Shown: positions 52,720-61,095 of the stretch, in pieces
Layout: the number at the start of each line of letters is the position of its first letter
How positions within the stretch are numbered: the first letter of the stretch is position 1
NCBI GenBank assembly: GCA_963722555.1
Contig: CAVRNQ010000003.1
Span: forward strand, 620,001-684,000
Length of the DNA stretch: 64,000 nt
Source of the DNA: Bog-366 sp963722555
GTDB lineage: Bacteria > Acidobacteriota > Terriglobia > UBA7540
Direction: 5' to 3'
Made by a program: the position numbers and the translations under genes
The notes under the pieces: generated by a model
The model's database searches: none
Told to the model about the DNA's origin: nothing
The model's input: the letters and a program-made list of their open reading frames with translations, nothing else

Positions 52720-53195
52720 CTAGTCGCTCAGGGCCACGCTGAGGAGGCCGCTATGGACCGTGAACGGGCCGTTGCCCGTGTAATCGATAAAGCCCAGCGT
52801 CCGGAACTTGTTCATGAAATGACTGACCCGCGACCGGGTTGTGCCGCCCATTTGGGCCAGGTGTTCCCGATTGATTCCGGGATGGACAGTTTCGGTTCTG
52901 CTTTCCTTGCCAAAACGAGCCAGCAGCAAGAGAATCCGAGCCAGACGCTTTTCGCTGGAGTTGAAAAGCTGGTCGACGAGATCCCCTTCGAATCGAATGT
53001 TGCGGGAAGGCAGATGCGTGAAGAAGAATTCGGAGACGCCGTTTCGCTTCTGGAGCAGGTGCACCAGGAGCCCCTTACCCCCTTTGGCAAAGCAAGCAAT
53101 CAGTTGTCACGCTAGCCGATGAGATGCGCAACTGCTGGCCCCCAAGGCATCCCTCACCCAGGAACTCACCCGCGTCCAGAACGGCGACAATTGCT
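52720..53195 (-). pseudogene. Decayed copy of a Crp/Fnr regulator gene
   Basis: The minus strand reads FTHLPSRNIRFEGDLVDQLF, SSEKRLARILLLLARFGKES and TTRSRVSHFMNKFRTLGFID, ~90% identical to the last 110 residues of the intact regulator at 54346-55191. Further upstream, IVAVLDAGEFLGEGCL and CLGGQQLRI match its cNMP-binding core but in a different frame, and the N-terminus is gone. So it is a frameshifted, truncated duplicate. It ends where the ice-binding protein gene begins. Confidence 0.8.
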
Positions 53196-54059
53196 TCATT
53201 CCCTTGCCTGGGCCATTTTCCGGTTTCCTACTCGCCTTCTCTTACTCCGCAAGAACGCGATCCCGGAGAAAAGCGCGAGCAGGCTGAGCGTCCCGGGTTC
53301 CGGCGTCGCCACAGGCCCGCCGCCGTTAAAGCCGCCGCCACCTGCGCCAGGAGTGCCCACGCAGCCAATGGAGACCTGGTTCTGAATCAATGAAGACGGG
53401 TTCTGTCCGGCAAACGACACTTCACCATTTTCCGCCAGGGCTCTACCGCAGAGATCCGTTGCACCGGGATCGAAGCCGATGGACGTGAGCGCGAGAATAT
53501 TCCCTTCGAACGCAGTGTTGTCACCGAGAGTCGCGGTGCTGCCGACCACCCAAAACAGGCTGTCACTTGGAGAGAGACCGCTCACATCAATTTTCGAGTC
53601 GGGTGAGGTGATCAGCGTGCTCGACATCTGGAAAACGAATATCGAACCGGCGACGCCCCCGTCGCTGAGAAAGAGTGTTCCCGCCAAATTAGAAGCCGCC
53701 GCGGGAACAGTATAGACGCCCGGCCCGAGGGTCAGTCCAGTCAGGTCACCACCCGTAATTCCGCCACTGCTCGGCAGGCCTTGTTCAATAGTGAAGGCAT
53801 TCGTGAGGTCGCTCTGAGCCAGACCCGCAACCGCATCACCTTTGTGTATCGTGCCTCCGGTAACGTGCCCCGGAGGAAACCCCGTAACCGCACTGCCGGG
53901 ACTGACACCCAGATTTCCGTTGATGATAGTCGGGTAGGCAGCATTCGTTACCGTCGAACCCGCCAGGACCGCAAAAATATCCGCAGTTTTAAGGGTGTCG
54001 GCCTTAATATTGACCGCACACAATGCAACCAGCGCTAGACAAATAGAGAGCTTTCTCAT
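53196..54059 (-). CDS. Ice-binding-like (DUF3494) protein with PEP-CTERM sorting signal
   Basis: 287 residues: signal peptide (LSICLALVALCAVNIKA), the DUF3494 beta-solenoid (FAVLAGSTVTNAAYPTIING, LGVSPGSAVTGFPPG, FQMSSTLIT, NTAFEGNILALTSI), a Gly-rich linker, then TPEPGTLSLLALFSGIAFL with RSKRRR, a PEP-CTERM tail processed by exosortase. In other bacteria this fold binds ice or acts as an adhesin. Start 54059 has GGGAGGG upstream; the frame to 54098 adds no supported residues. A module D promoter lies 160 bp upstream. Confidence 0.88.
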   Translation of the reverse strand: MRKLSICLALVALCAVNIKADTLKTADIFAVLAGSTVTNAAYPTIINGNLGVSPGSAVTGFPPGHVTGGTIHKGDAVAGLAQSDLTNAFTIEQGLPSSGGITGGDLTGLTLGPGVYTVPAAASNLAGTLFLSDGGVAGSIFVFQMSSTLITSPDSKIDVSGLSPSDSLFWVVGSTATLGDNTAFEGNILALTSIGFDPGATDLCGRALAENGEVSFAGQNPSSLIQNQVSIGCVGTPGAGGGGFNGGGPVATPEPGTLSLLALFSGIAFLRSKRRRVGNRKMAQARE

Positions 54060-54218
54060 ATTCCCTCCCAGGGTCCTCAAACTCATACAAAACGACATCT
54101 CGATCTCACGTGGTGTTAGCTAATTCTGCAGCACGTCATGCGCCGTACTCTGTTGCAAATGTGCTGCTTCCCCCCTGCGTCCGCACCACAGATTTTCGCC
54201 GACGATAAAGAGGTAGCC

Positions 54219-54262
54219 TTTGTACCGTAAGGCAAATGCGCGTGTCAGTTCTATATTGCTCA
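54219..54262 (-). promoter_or_regulatory. Promoter module D (for the DUF3494 gene), partial match
   Basis: Minus strand: TGAGCA (54257-54262), nine bases, -35 CTGACA (54243-54248), 18 bp, TACAAA (54219-54224). The TGAGCA-N9-CTGACA part matches module C exactly in spacing. The far-upstream TGAGCA/TTGACC block of modules A-C is not obvious. Confidence 0.5.
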
Positions 54263-54345
54263 GAGCTCTGTTTAAAACAGCACACAACCATTGATGGGCG
54301 CAGTATTGGTTTCGGAGAGAATTAACCAAGGTGCGCCGTCGGGCG

Positions 54346-55191
54346 TTAATCGTTCAGGACCACGCTCAAGAGGCCACTGTTAACCGTCAACGCGCCGCTG
54401 CCCGCGTAATCGATAAAGCCCAGCGTCCGGAACTTGTTCATGAAATGACTGACCCGTGACCGCGTGGTGCCGACCATTTGGGCCAGGTGTTCCTGATTGA
54501 TTCCGGGATGGACAGCTTCGGTTCTGCTTTCCTTGCCAAAATGCGCCAGCAATAAGAGAATCCGGGCCAAGCGCTTCTCGCTGGAGTTGAAAAGCTGGTC
54601 GACCAGATCCCCTTCAAATCGAATGTTGCGGGAAAGCAGGTGCGTGATGAACAATTCCGAGATTCCGTGCTGCTCGTGGAGCAGACGCACCATCAGCGAC
54701 CTCTCGATCCTGTAAAGAGTGCAATCGGTCACCGCGATAGCCGTTGCGATGCGCAATGGCTGGCCGGCAAGGCATCCCTCACCAAAGAACTCGTTGTCGC
54801 CCAGAACGGTGACGATCGCTTCCTTGCCTTGTTGGGATGTCACTGCGAGCTTCACCTTGCCTTCTCGGAGATAATACACGGAATCCGCAGGGTCTCCCTG
54901 CACGAAGATCGTGCGGTTCGCGCCGTATTCTAGAACGGTTTTCCCGCGCGAGATTCCTCCGAGGAATGCTGCCCAATTGACGGGCTGAGTTTTCTCGTTT
55001 GCTGCAGCAAGTGTAGGCTTGCCTTTGTCGTTGGCCCCGACAACCTTAGGCTGGCTCTTCTGTGGCGCCATAACACCCTCCGTCTGCTTGCTGAAGATAT
55101 CGCGGTTCGCGGCGTATTCCAGAACAGTATTCCCGCCGGCGATTCCCGCGAGGGCGGCCTCCCAATCGGCAGGCTGGCTTTTCTTAGCCAT
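54346..55191 (-). CDS. Crp/Fnr-family transcription regulator with duplicated N-terminus
   Basis: 281 residues. The cNMP-binding fold begins near residue 88 (FVQGDPADSVYYLREGKVKL; FFGEGCLAGQPLRIATA keeps the Glu of the phosphate cassette). A winged helix-turn-helix follows (INQEHLAQMVGTTRSRVSHF). The long N-terminal tail holds two copies of one motif, NTVLEYAANRDIF (~20-33) and KTVLEYGANRTIF (~83-96), each preceded by QPxxWxAxLxGIxxG, so the tail arose by internal duplication. GGGGGG lies before the ATG. A truncated paralogue is at 52720-53195. Targets unknown. Confidence 0.9.
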   Translation of the reverse strand: MAKKSQPADWEAALAGIAGGNTVLEYAANRDIFSKQTEGVMAPQKSQPKVVGANDKGKPTLAAANEKTQPVNWAAFLGGISRGKTVLEYGANRTIFVQGDPADSVYYLREGKVKLAVTSQQGKEAIVTVLGDNEFFGEGCLAGQPLRIATAIAVTDCTLYRIERSLMVRLLHEQHGISELFITHLLSRNIRFEGDLVDQLFNSSEKRLARILLLLAHFGKESRTEAVHPGINQEHLAQMVGTTRSRVSHFMNKFRTLGFIDYAGSGALTVNSGLLSVVLND

Positions 55192-55599
55192 AACAACCCC
55201 CCTCTGCTTGCTAAGGGCACTCCCGTGGTATCAGAACGAAACGGATTTTGGCGACGACCCGGTATCACCTTGCGGGTCGGATTCACTCCAAGGCAGTTTC
55301 AGGGTCCGAATGGGCTGCTGACTCGTTCTCCCTCAAATACTTGCCATCGACAATCAGAATCTTTCCCGACTTATTATGGCCCTCCTCCGGGAGCGGAGCA
55401 AGCGTATCCTCTGGGGGGAACAGGCACAATTCTGCAGATTGAGTATTCGACAGTACGTTGAGCGCCTGAACCTCTAGGCGTCTCTACAGAATCTACAGTA
55501 GAGACAAATGGCAGTGGATTGATCTGTACTGAAGCTTGGTAATCGTTAAAAAATGCTTCAAGCTGGGCACCGCTGCGCGGTAGTTCGCGGGCGGCGAAA

Positions 55600-56042
55600 T
55601 TGCACGTACCGACTGCGAGGCGGTCTTTGCGGATGCTGTCTCGAATCTGAGAAGCGCGATGGAGGAAAACGGAGCCACGGTCACCCACGATCCCTTGCCG
55701 ACCGTGATGGCCGACAAGGACCAACTGAGCCGCCTGTTTCAAAACTTGCTCAGCAATGCGATCAAGTTTCGCGCCGAGGATCCGCCGGTCGTTCATGTTT
55801 CAGCTCGACGAAATGGGAAGGAATAGCTTTTCTCGGTGCGGGATAACGGCAGCGGTATTGACCCTGCGCAGTTCGAGCGTGTCTTCTTGATATTTCAGCG
55901 CCTGCACGGCAAGAGCGAGTATCCCGGCACGGGGGTCGGCTTAGCGATTTGCAGGAAGATTGTCGAGTGCCACGGCGGGAAGATTTGGATCGAATCACAT
56001 GCGGGAAAGGGGTCAACGTTTTACTTTACCTTGCCGGCTTGA
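55600..56042 (+). pseudogene. Histidine kinase C-terminal remnant with in-frame stop
   Basis: The frame reads AVFADAVSNLRSAMEENGA, LFQNLLSNAIKFRAEDPP (N box), an in-frame TAG at ~55827, then RDNGSGIDPAQFERVFLIFQ, GTGVGLAICRKIVECHGG (G boxes). This is the ATPase half of a phytochrome-type histidine kinase. The phospho-accepting His and sensor part are missing. It lies directly before the response-regulator gene that would have been its partner. Confidence 0.75.
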
Positions 56043-56075
56043 GCAATCCACTGTAATGTGTGCACGGAGATAAAA

Positions 56076-56525
56076 ATGGAGACTGCTGGAAGGCCGATTG
56101 AAAGTTTGCTCGTCGAAGATAATCCTGCCGATGTACGCCTGACGGTGGAAATCCTGAAGGAAACCAAGGTCCGCAATACCCTAACCGTTGGCGGTGACGG
56201 GAATGAAGCACTGGATCTGCTTCGCCGGACCGGCAGATACACCCACGCCACGCGGCCAGACCTCATTTTGCTCGATCTGAACTTGCCCAAGAAGGATGGC
56301 AGGCAAGTCCTGGCGGAAATCAAAGCCGACCCCGTCTTAAGGCTTATCCCGGTCGTGATCCTGACCTCATCGAAGGCCGAAGAAGACATCGCTAAGAGCT
56401 ACAACCTTTATGCCAATTGTTACGTGACAAAGCCGGTCGACCTGGAACAGTTTGTCAAGGTTGTGAAGTCGTTTGAAGATTTTTGGTTGACGATTGTGAA
56501 ACTCCCGCAAGGAAAAACGCCATGA
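56076..56525 (+). CDS. Single-domain response regulator (Rcp1-like)
   Basis: 149 residues: a receiver domain with the acidic pocket LLVEDNPADVRL, the phospho-acceptor in LILLDLNLPKKDG, the Thr/Ser in VVILTSSKAEED and the Lys in YVTKPVDLEQF. No output domain, as in Rcp1-type partners of phytochrome-like kinases. ATG 56076 follows ACGGAGAT. Its old partner kinase upstream is broken; it overlaps the next gene (ATGA) and may now serve that kinase. Confidence 0.92.
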   Translation: METAGRPIESLLVEDNPADVRLTVEILKETKVRNTLTVGGDGNEALDLLRRTGRYTHATRPDLILLDLNLPKKDGRQVLAEIKADPVLRLIPVVILTSSKAEEDIAKSYNLYANCYVTKPVDLEQFVKVVKSFEDFWLTIVKLPQGKTP

Positions 56526-58339
56526 CATCCGAGCCGATTAAGGTCTTGTTGGTGGAGGATAATCCGGGAAATATCCGCCTGATCCGGGAAATGTTGAAGG
56601 AAGCGAAGCCCGCCTTGGCTGCCCTGGAGGATGCCCCAAGCTTGCTGACAGCGGTCGAGCGGCTGGCGAAGGGGGGAATCGACGCGGTGTTATTGGATCT
56701 CGGGCTCCCCGACAGCCAGGGCATTAGCACTTTTGTGGAGTTACACAATCAATTCCCCGGAACTCCCATCATAGTGCTAACGGGTCTTACCGATGAAAGG
56801 GTGGGCCTCCACGCAGTCCGGGAAGGGGCGCAAGATTACCTCGTCATAGGAAAGGTGAATGGCGAGTGGATTTGCCGCGCCGTCCTCTATGCGGTTGAGC
56901 GGATGCAAGCGAAGGCAGCTCTCGAGAGAAGCGAGCAGCAGTATCGCCTGCTCTTTGAAAAAAACCTTGCCGGGGTATACCGCACTGCGCTGGACCGCCA
57001 CATCACGGACTGTAATGAAGCTTTCGTCAAGGTCTTCGGATTTGCCTCTCGTGAAGAGGTCTTAGCTCATCCAGTGCAGGAATTTTACTTTGATCCCCGC
57101 GAGCCGGAGGCCATCACCACCCGCATAAGAGCGGAAAAGACCCTCTCGAATCTAGAATTGCGCCTTAAGCGAAAAGATGGCAGCCCGGTTTGGGTTCTGG
57201 TTAACGAGAATCTGATCGAAGGGGAGGCAGGCAGCCAACCGTTTATCCTAGGGACCATCATTGATATTACCCGGCGCAAGGAGGCTGAGGAGGCGCTAAA
57301 GCAAAGTGAAAGTCACTTGCGGGCCATCGTTGAAACCGAGCCGGAATGTGTGGCGAAAGTCGCGTGCAACGGCAACCTCCTTCAAATGAACCCGGCGGGC
57401 CTGGCCATGATCGAGGCTGAGAGCTTTGCCGCAGTTAATGGAAAGTCAGTGCTTCCCTGGATTGTGCCTGAGCACCGGGCGGCGTTCAAAGCTTTCTTGC
57501 GGGCAGTCTGCAGCGGCAAGAGAGCCAATTTAGAATTCGAGATTGTCGGGCTCAGAGGTACGCGGCGGTGGGTGGAGTCTTATGCGGCCCCCATTGCTGA
57601 TGAGACGGGATCAAGTTGCATGTTGGCCGTCATGCGAGACCTCACCGAACGCAAGCAAGGTGAAAAGGCCCTCCGCGGGCTTTCTACACGCCTGCTACAG
57701 TTGCAGGATGAGGAGCGGCGGCGCATTGCCCGGGAACTCCACGACGCCATAGGCCAGAACCTCGTCGGTTTGGTGACGAACCTCACCCTGGCGCAAAGGT
57801 CGGCTGGTAAGAATCATCCGAAAGCGCGCCAAGCTCTAGCGGGAGGTCTTGAGGTGGCAGAGCGGTGCTTGAAGGAGATGCGCACCCTCTCCTACTTGCT
57901 ACACCCGCCGCTGCTTGATGAAGATGGCTTGGCTTCAGCCTTAGCTTGGTACGTTAAGGGGTTCGCCGAGCGAAGCGAAATCAAGGTCGATCTCAAAGTG
58001 TCTCCCAATTTTGGCCGGCTGCCCCAGGAGATCGAGACGACCCTCTTTCGCGTCGTGCAGGAAGGCCTGACGAACGTCCACCGTCACTCCAAGAGTCCGA
58101 CCGCCAGCATACGGCTTTCACGGCGCGCGACTGGGGTGAAGTTAGAAATAACGGACAGAGGCCAGGGGATGCCTACGAAGGCACTCCACTCGGGCAATCA
58201 GAAAAGCGGAAAGCTTGGAGTGGGCATTATGGGCATGAGCGAGCGAGCCAGACAACTCGGGGGTCGGCTGGAAATCGATTCCAGCGGCCGAGGCACGACC
58301 GTCCGAGTGATGATCCCGAATCCCGAGGTCGTTCCGTGA
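56522..58339 (+). CDS. Receiver-PAS-PAS sensor histidine kinase (NarX-like kinase core)
   Basis: 605 residues. Order: receiver domain (VLLVEDNPGNIRLIREM, LLDLGLPDSQG) 1-125; PAS 1 (RLLFEKNLAGVYRT) ~150-265; PAS 2 (LRAIVETEPECVAKV) ~275-395; HisKA_3 dimerisation domain with RIARELHDAIGQNLVGL, the phosphorylated His; HATPase_c with TNVHRHSKS, ITDRGQGMP and GVGIMGMSERARQLGG. No membrane helix, so it senses a cytoplasmic signal. Overlaps on both sides couple it to the two response regulators. Confidence 0.93.
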   Translation: MTSEPIKVLLVEDNPGNIRLIREMLKEAKPALAALEDAPSLLTAVERLAKGGIDAVLLDLGLPDSQGISTFVELHNQFPGTPIIVLTGLTDERVGLHAVREGAQDYLVIGKVNGEWICRAVLYAVERMQAKAALERSEQQYRLLFEKNLAGVYRTALDRHITDCNEAFVKVFGFASREEVLAHPVQEFYFDPREPEAITTRIRAEKTLSNLELRLKRKDGSPVWVLVNENLIEGEAGSQPFILGTIIDITRRKEAEEALKQSESHLRAIVETEPECVAKVACNGNLLQMNPAGLAMIEAESFAAVNGKSVLPWIVPEHRAAFKAFLRAVCSGKRANLEFEIVGLRGTRRWVESYAAPIADETGSSCMLAVMRDLTERKQGEKALRGLSTRLLQLQDEERRRIARELHDAIGQNLVGLVTNLTLAQRSAGKNHPKARQALAGGLEVAERCLKEMRTLSYLLHPPLLDEDGLASALAWYVKGFAERSEIKVDLKVSPNFGRLPQEIETTLFRVVQEGLTNVHRHSKSPTASIRLSRRATGVKLEITDRGQGMPTKALHSGNQKSGKLGVGIMGMSERARQLGGRLEIDSSGRGTTVRVMIPNPEVVP

Positions 58340-58992
58340 AGACGCTTCGTATCCTGGTGGCGGATGATCACGAGGTCGTGCGGCAGGGAATGCGAGCCCT
58401 TCTGGAAGTCCGTCCCGAATGGGAAGTTTGCGCGGAGGCGGCCAATGGCCGGGAGGCTGTTGAACGGGCTAAACAGACGAAGCCTGACGTGGTGGTGATG
58501 GATATCAGCATGCCGGAATTGAATGGCTTGGAAGCGACGCGACAAATTCTGAAAGCCCTCCCTAGAACCGAGGTGCTTATCCTGACGCTTCATGAGTCCG
58601 AACAGTTAATACGTCGAGTGGTCGAATCGGGCGCTCGTGCCTACGTCCTGAAGTCCGACGCAGGACGAAACTTGGTGGAGGGCGTGGCGGCGCTTGGCCA
58701 GCACAAAGGTTTTTTCTCATCCAACGTAGCCACGGCTATAGTGGAGAGCCACCTGAAAAATGGTAAGACAACCGGCAGAACGAAGCGCAATCGTGACCTC
58801 CTGACCCCTCGCGAGCGAGAAGTTGTCCAGCTACTGGCCGAGGACAAGAGTAACAAGGAGATCGCGGCAACCTTGGGGCGCAGTGTTCACACGGTAGAAA
58901 CCCACCGAAGCAACATCATGCGCAAGCTCGGTACCCATTCCTTGAGCGGCCTGATTCGCTACGCCGTTCGCAATAAGATTGTGCAGTTCTAG
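58336..58992 (+). CDS. NarL/FixJ-family response regulator
   Basis: 218 residues: receiver (ILVADDHEVVRQGMRALLE, DVVVMDISMPELNG, VLILTLHES, AYVLKSDA) and a LuxR-type helix-turn-helix (LTPREREVVQLLAEDKSNKE, TVETHRSNIMRKLG). The GTG start overlaps the kinase stop. It is the obvious DNA-binding output of the HisKA_3 kinase before it. Targets are unknown; the genes with the shared promoter module are nearby candidates (speculation). Confidence 0.95.
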   Translation: MKTLRILVADDHEVVRQGMRALLEVRPEWEVCAEAANGREAVERAKQTKPDVVVMDISMPELNGLEATRQILKALPRTEVLILTLHESEQLIRRVVESGARAYVLKSDAGRNLVEGVAALGQHKGFFSSNVATAIVESHLKNGKTTGRTKRNRDLLTPREREVVQLLAEDKSNKEIAATLGRSVHTVETHRSNIMRKLGTHSLSGLIRYAVRNKIVQF

Positions 58993-59084
58993 AACGTTCC
59001 CGAATGCAATACTGGCAGATGCCAATCTGAAGCTGCTTCGAATCAGAAAGCCGACTTTCACCCCCCAGTGCCTACAACGGGTGA

Positions 59085-59216
59085 ATAGCCCAAAATTACG
59101 CCTTTCTCAGCTACCCAAAGATTGCACTCGTGTCTGTACCCATGACGAACCCTTCGTAATTTCCACCGACCCCACCCTATAGGTTTCCCCATCAACTGGG
59201 CTGAGCAATTGTGACC
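59085..59216. repeat. Dispersed ~130-bp repeat, copy 1 (upstream of module C)
   Basis: Shares ~70% identity with 63300-63426, including GCTACCCAAAGAT-GCACTCGTG, ATTTCCACYG-CCCAC, a GTTTCCCC-like block and TG-GCAATG-TTGA. Both copies lie just upstream of a promoter on the + strand, so this is probably an extended regulatory region, not a mobile element. Confidence 0.6.
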
Positions 59217-59280
59217 AGCCAAGTGAGCAGTACAGGGCTGACATGCGAATTACCCCAAGTTATAACAAGTGTGCCTCGAG
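59182..59280 (+). promoter_or_regulatory. Promoter/operator module C (for 59330-59479)
   Basis: GGTTTCCCC (59182-59190), TGAGCAATTGTGACC (59202-59216), GTGAGCA, -35 CTGACA (59238-59243), 17 bp, -10 TATAAC (59261-59266), then AAGTGTGCCTCGAG (59267-59280), identical in that last block to module A. Confidence 0.75.
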
Positions 59281-59329
59281 CTCCCATCTGGGATCTGCCT
59301 GGAGACGGGTGTTAGAGGGGAGGGGAAAC

Positions 59330-59479
59330 ATGCTTTGGACCATTTTCATGATTCTTATAGTCATGTGGCTGCTGGGCTTTGGCTTTCACGTGGGCGGAGG
59401 CCTCATCCACGCATTGCTCGTGATTGCAGTGATTGTGTTGGTGTGGAACCTGCTCACCGGTCGCAGATCTTTTTCTTGA
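59330..59479 (+). CDS. Small lmo0937-type membrane protein
   Basis: 49 residues, two hydrophobic helices (MLWTIFMILIVMWLLGFG and HALLVIAVIVLVWNLL) joined by HVGGGLI and ending GRR. This matches the widespread lmo0937/DUF5670 family of tiny membrane proteins, often stress-induced; function unknown. GAGGGGAGGGGAAAC precedes the ATG. Promoter module C lies 64 bp upstream. Confidence 0.85.
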   Translation: MLWTIFMILIVMWLLGFGFHVGGGLIHALLVIAVIVLVWNLLTGRRSFS

Positions 59480-59623
59480 GGTGGCCGAACAGCCCAAATC
59501 GTCGAGGCCGGCAAGAATCAGCCCTGCTGCTCCTCTTATTCAGGGCGTGCTGGCCGTCGCAGTAGTTTTGGTTAGGGTTATTCAAGGCCGGAGACCCGGC
59601 GAACGATCGCGGGGGGTGCGCCT

Positions 59624-60466
59624 TTGCCGCAAAACTCGTGGTTCAAAATCCGTGAAGCGGGACGAAGCTCTTTCTACGTGGCGGCGCGGCAACAAACCCG
59701 GTGGCTGCTTTTTCTCTATTTAGTCGCCGGAATGGCATCCGCATCGGCTCAGACCGGGAGCTCCGTCCCAACCGCGGAAACCATCATCGCCAGCATGGCG
59801 CAGGCCCGGGCTGAGAACCGTGCCCGCCTTCGGCCTTACATCGTCACGCGGAACTACAAGCTGTTTGGCAAGGATGGAAGCAAGGCCAAGTCCGAGGTGA
59901 TTGCCGATGTAGCCTTCGCTCCTCCGGACTCCAAGAAGTACACCATTCAGGAGACGAACGGGAGCGGACTGGGACAAATCATTGTTCGCCGCATGCTGGC
60001 AAATGAAGCAGAGGTCACAAAAGATTACGTCTCAACCGACTTATCGGCCGACAATTATGATTTCCGCTTCATCCGCGAGGCAGACGTAAGTGGCCAGCGC
60101 TGCTACGTGCTTGAGTTGCTTCCCAGGCGCAAAGAAAAACATCTGGTCCATGGCGACATTTGGGTTGATGCGAACACCTACTTGCTTCGCCGCTTCGAAG
60201 GAGAGCTTGCCAAGACCCCGTCTTGGTGGGTGCGGGACGTGAGCGTCACGTTTGTCTACGGCGACGTCGGCGGAATGTGGCTGCAGACAGCCATGGAGGC
60301 CGCGGCCGACGTCCGGATACTCGGGCGTTCCACGATGGTTTCGCGGGACCTGAAATATAAGATCACCGAACTCGTTGCTGCCGCGTCTTCGGTCCAAACA
60401 AACTTCTTAGAATTGGTGTCTGGCCAACCTTTTCGCCACGGCGTGATTCCAAGGCCACCGAAGTGA
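59624..60466 (+). CDS. Exported outer-membrane lipoprotein-sorting-like protein
   Basis: 280 residues with a signal peptide (WLLFLYLVAGMASASA) and a LolA/LolB-like open-barrel domain: YIVTRNYKLFGKDGSK, YDFRFIREADVSGQRCYVLE, GDIWVDANTYLLRRFEGE. Such proteins are common in acidobacteria; the substrate is not known. The TTG at 59624 has GGGGGGTG upstream; GTG 59678 (AARQQTRWLLF) would remove 18 residues and is also possible. Confidence 0.7.
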   Translation: MPQNSWFKIREAGRSSFYVAARQQTRWLLFLYLVAGMASASAQTGSSVPTAETIIASMAQARAENRARLRPYIVTRNYKLFGKDGSKAKSEVIADVAFAPPDSKKYTIQETNGSGLGQIIVRRMLANEAEVTKDYVSTDLSADNYDFRFIREADVSGQRCYVLELLPRRKEKHLVHGDIWVDANTYLLRRFEGELAKTPSWWVRDVSVTFVYGDVGGMWLQTAMEAAADVRILGRSTMVSRDLKYKITELVAAASSVQTNFLELVSGQPFRHGVIPRPPK

Positions 60467-60489
60467 TTCGTTCGTCAGGGAGAATTAGC

Positions 60490-60930
60490 ATGGAATTGGA
60501 CAAGGCCCTTGAGTTTGCAGTGATTCTAGCCTGGGAAGACTTGATGAAAATCACCAACCCATGCTCAGCGCGGGTTGAGTACCGAAGTGCACCTGGAACA
60601 ACGGTGGATTACGTGAGCGTCTGGTCGGTTAATGCCGAGGGTGAGCAGAATATGGTGTGCGACTACTGGACGTGGACTTCTTCGGCTCACCCCAGGGGAA
60701 TATGTTTCAGCAACAAATTCCATTCTCATCAGTTGGGTCTGGCCCTTGACTTCATCCTCATGAACCAGGATCAGTTCACGCGGCCAGCGGATGCTTGCCC
60801 TGAGGGGCTGGCTCTGGTCCACCCGCCCACCGGAGATGAACGTACAGAAGCCGCCACTTGGATGAGCGGGGTCCATGGCGTCGCTACCAACGTCAGCCGC
60901 GCTGGGGATGAAAGGGTTGCAACTCTCTAG
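60490..60930 (+). CDS. Hypothetical protein
   Basis: 146 residues starting MELDKALEFAVILAWEDLMK, with GGGAGA before the ATG; a GTG at 60463 overlapping the previous stop is the alternative. The sequence is mixed alpha/beta (VEYRSAPGTTVDYVSVW, WTWTSSAHPRGICFSNKF) with no signal peptide. I recognise no family. Probably co-transcribed with the LolA-like gene. Confidence 0.6.
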   Translation: MELDKALEFAVILAWEDLMKITNPCSARVEYRSAPGTTVDYVSVWSVNAEGEQNMVCDYWTWTSSAHPRGICFSNKFHSHQLGLALDFILMNQDQFTRPADACPEGLALVHPPTGDERTEAATWMSGVHGVATNVSRAGDERVATL

Positions 60931-61095
60931 CCTGGATTTCTCAGTGCGCCCCAACGGCGCAGATCACCAGTGGGGGAAGGACCCACCCAGATAGATGTTG
61001 GTAAGTCTGGTAGCTGACAAGCGGCTCGACCGGGCAACCGGGTGGGCCGGAGCCTTGTGACGAAGGCCACGCATGGTGGCTGAGGGAGCAGAATC

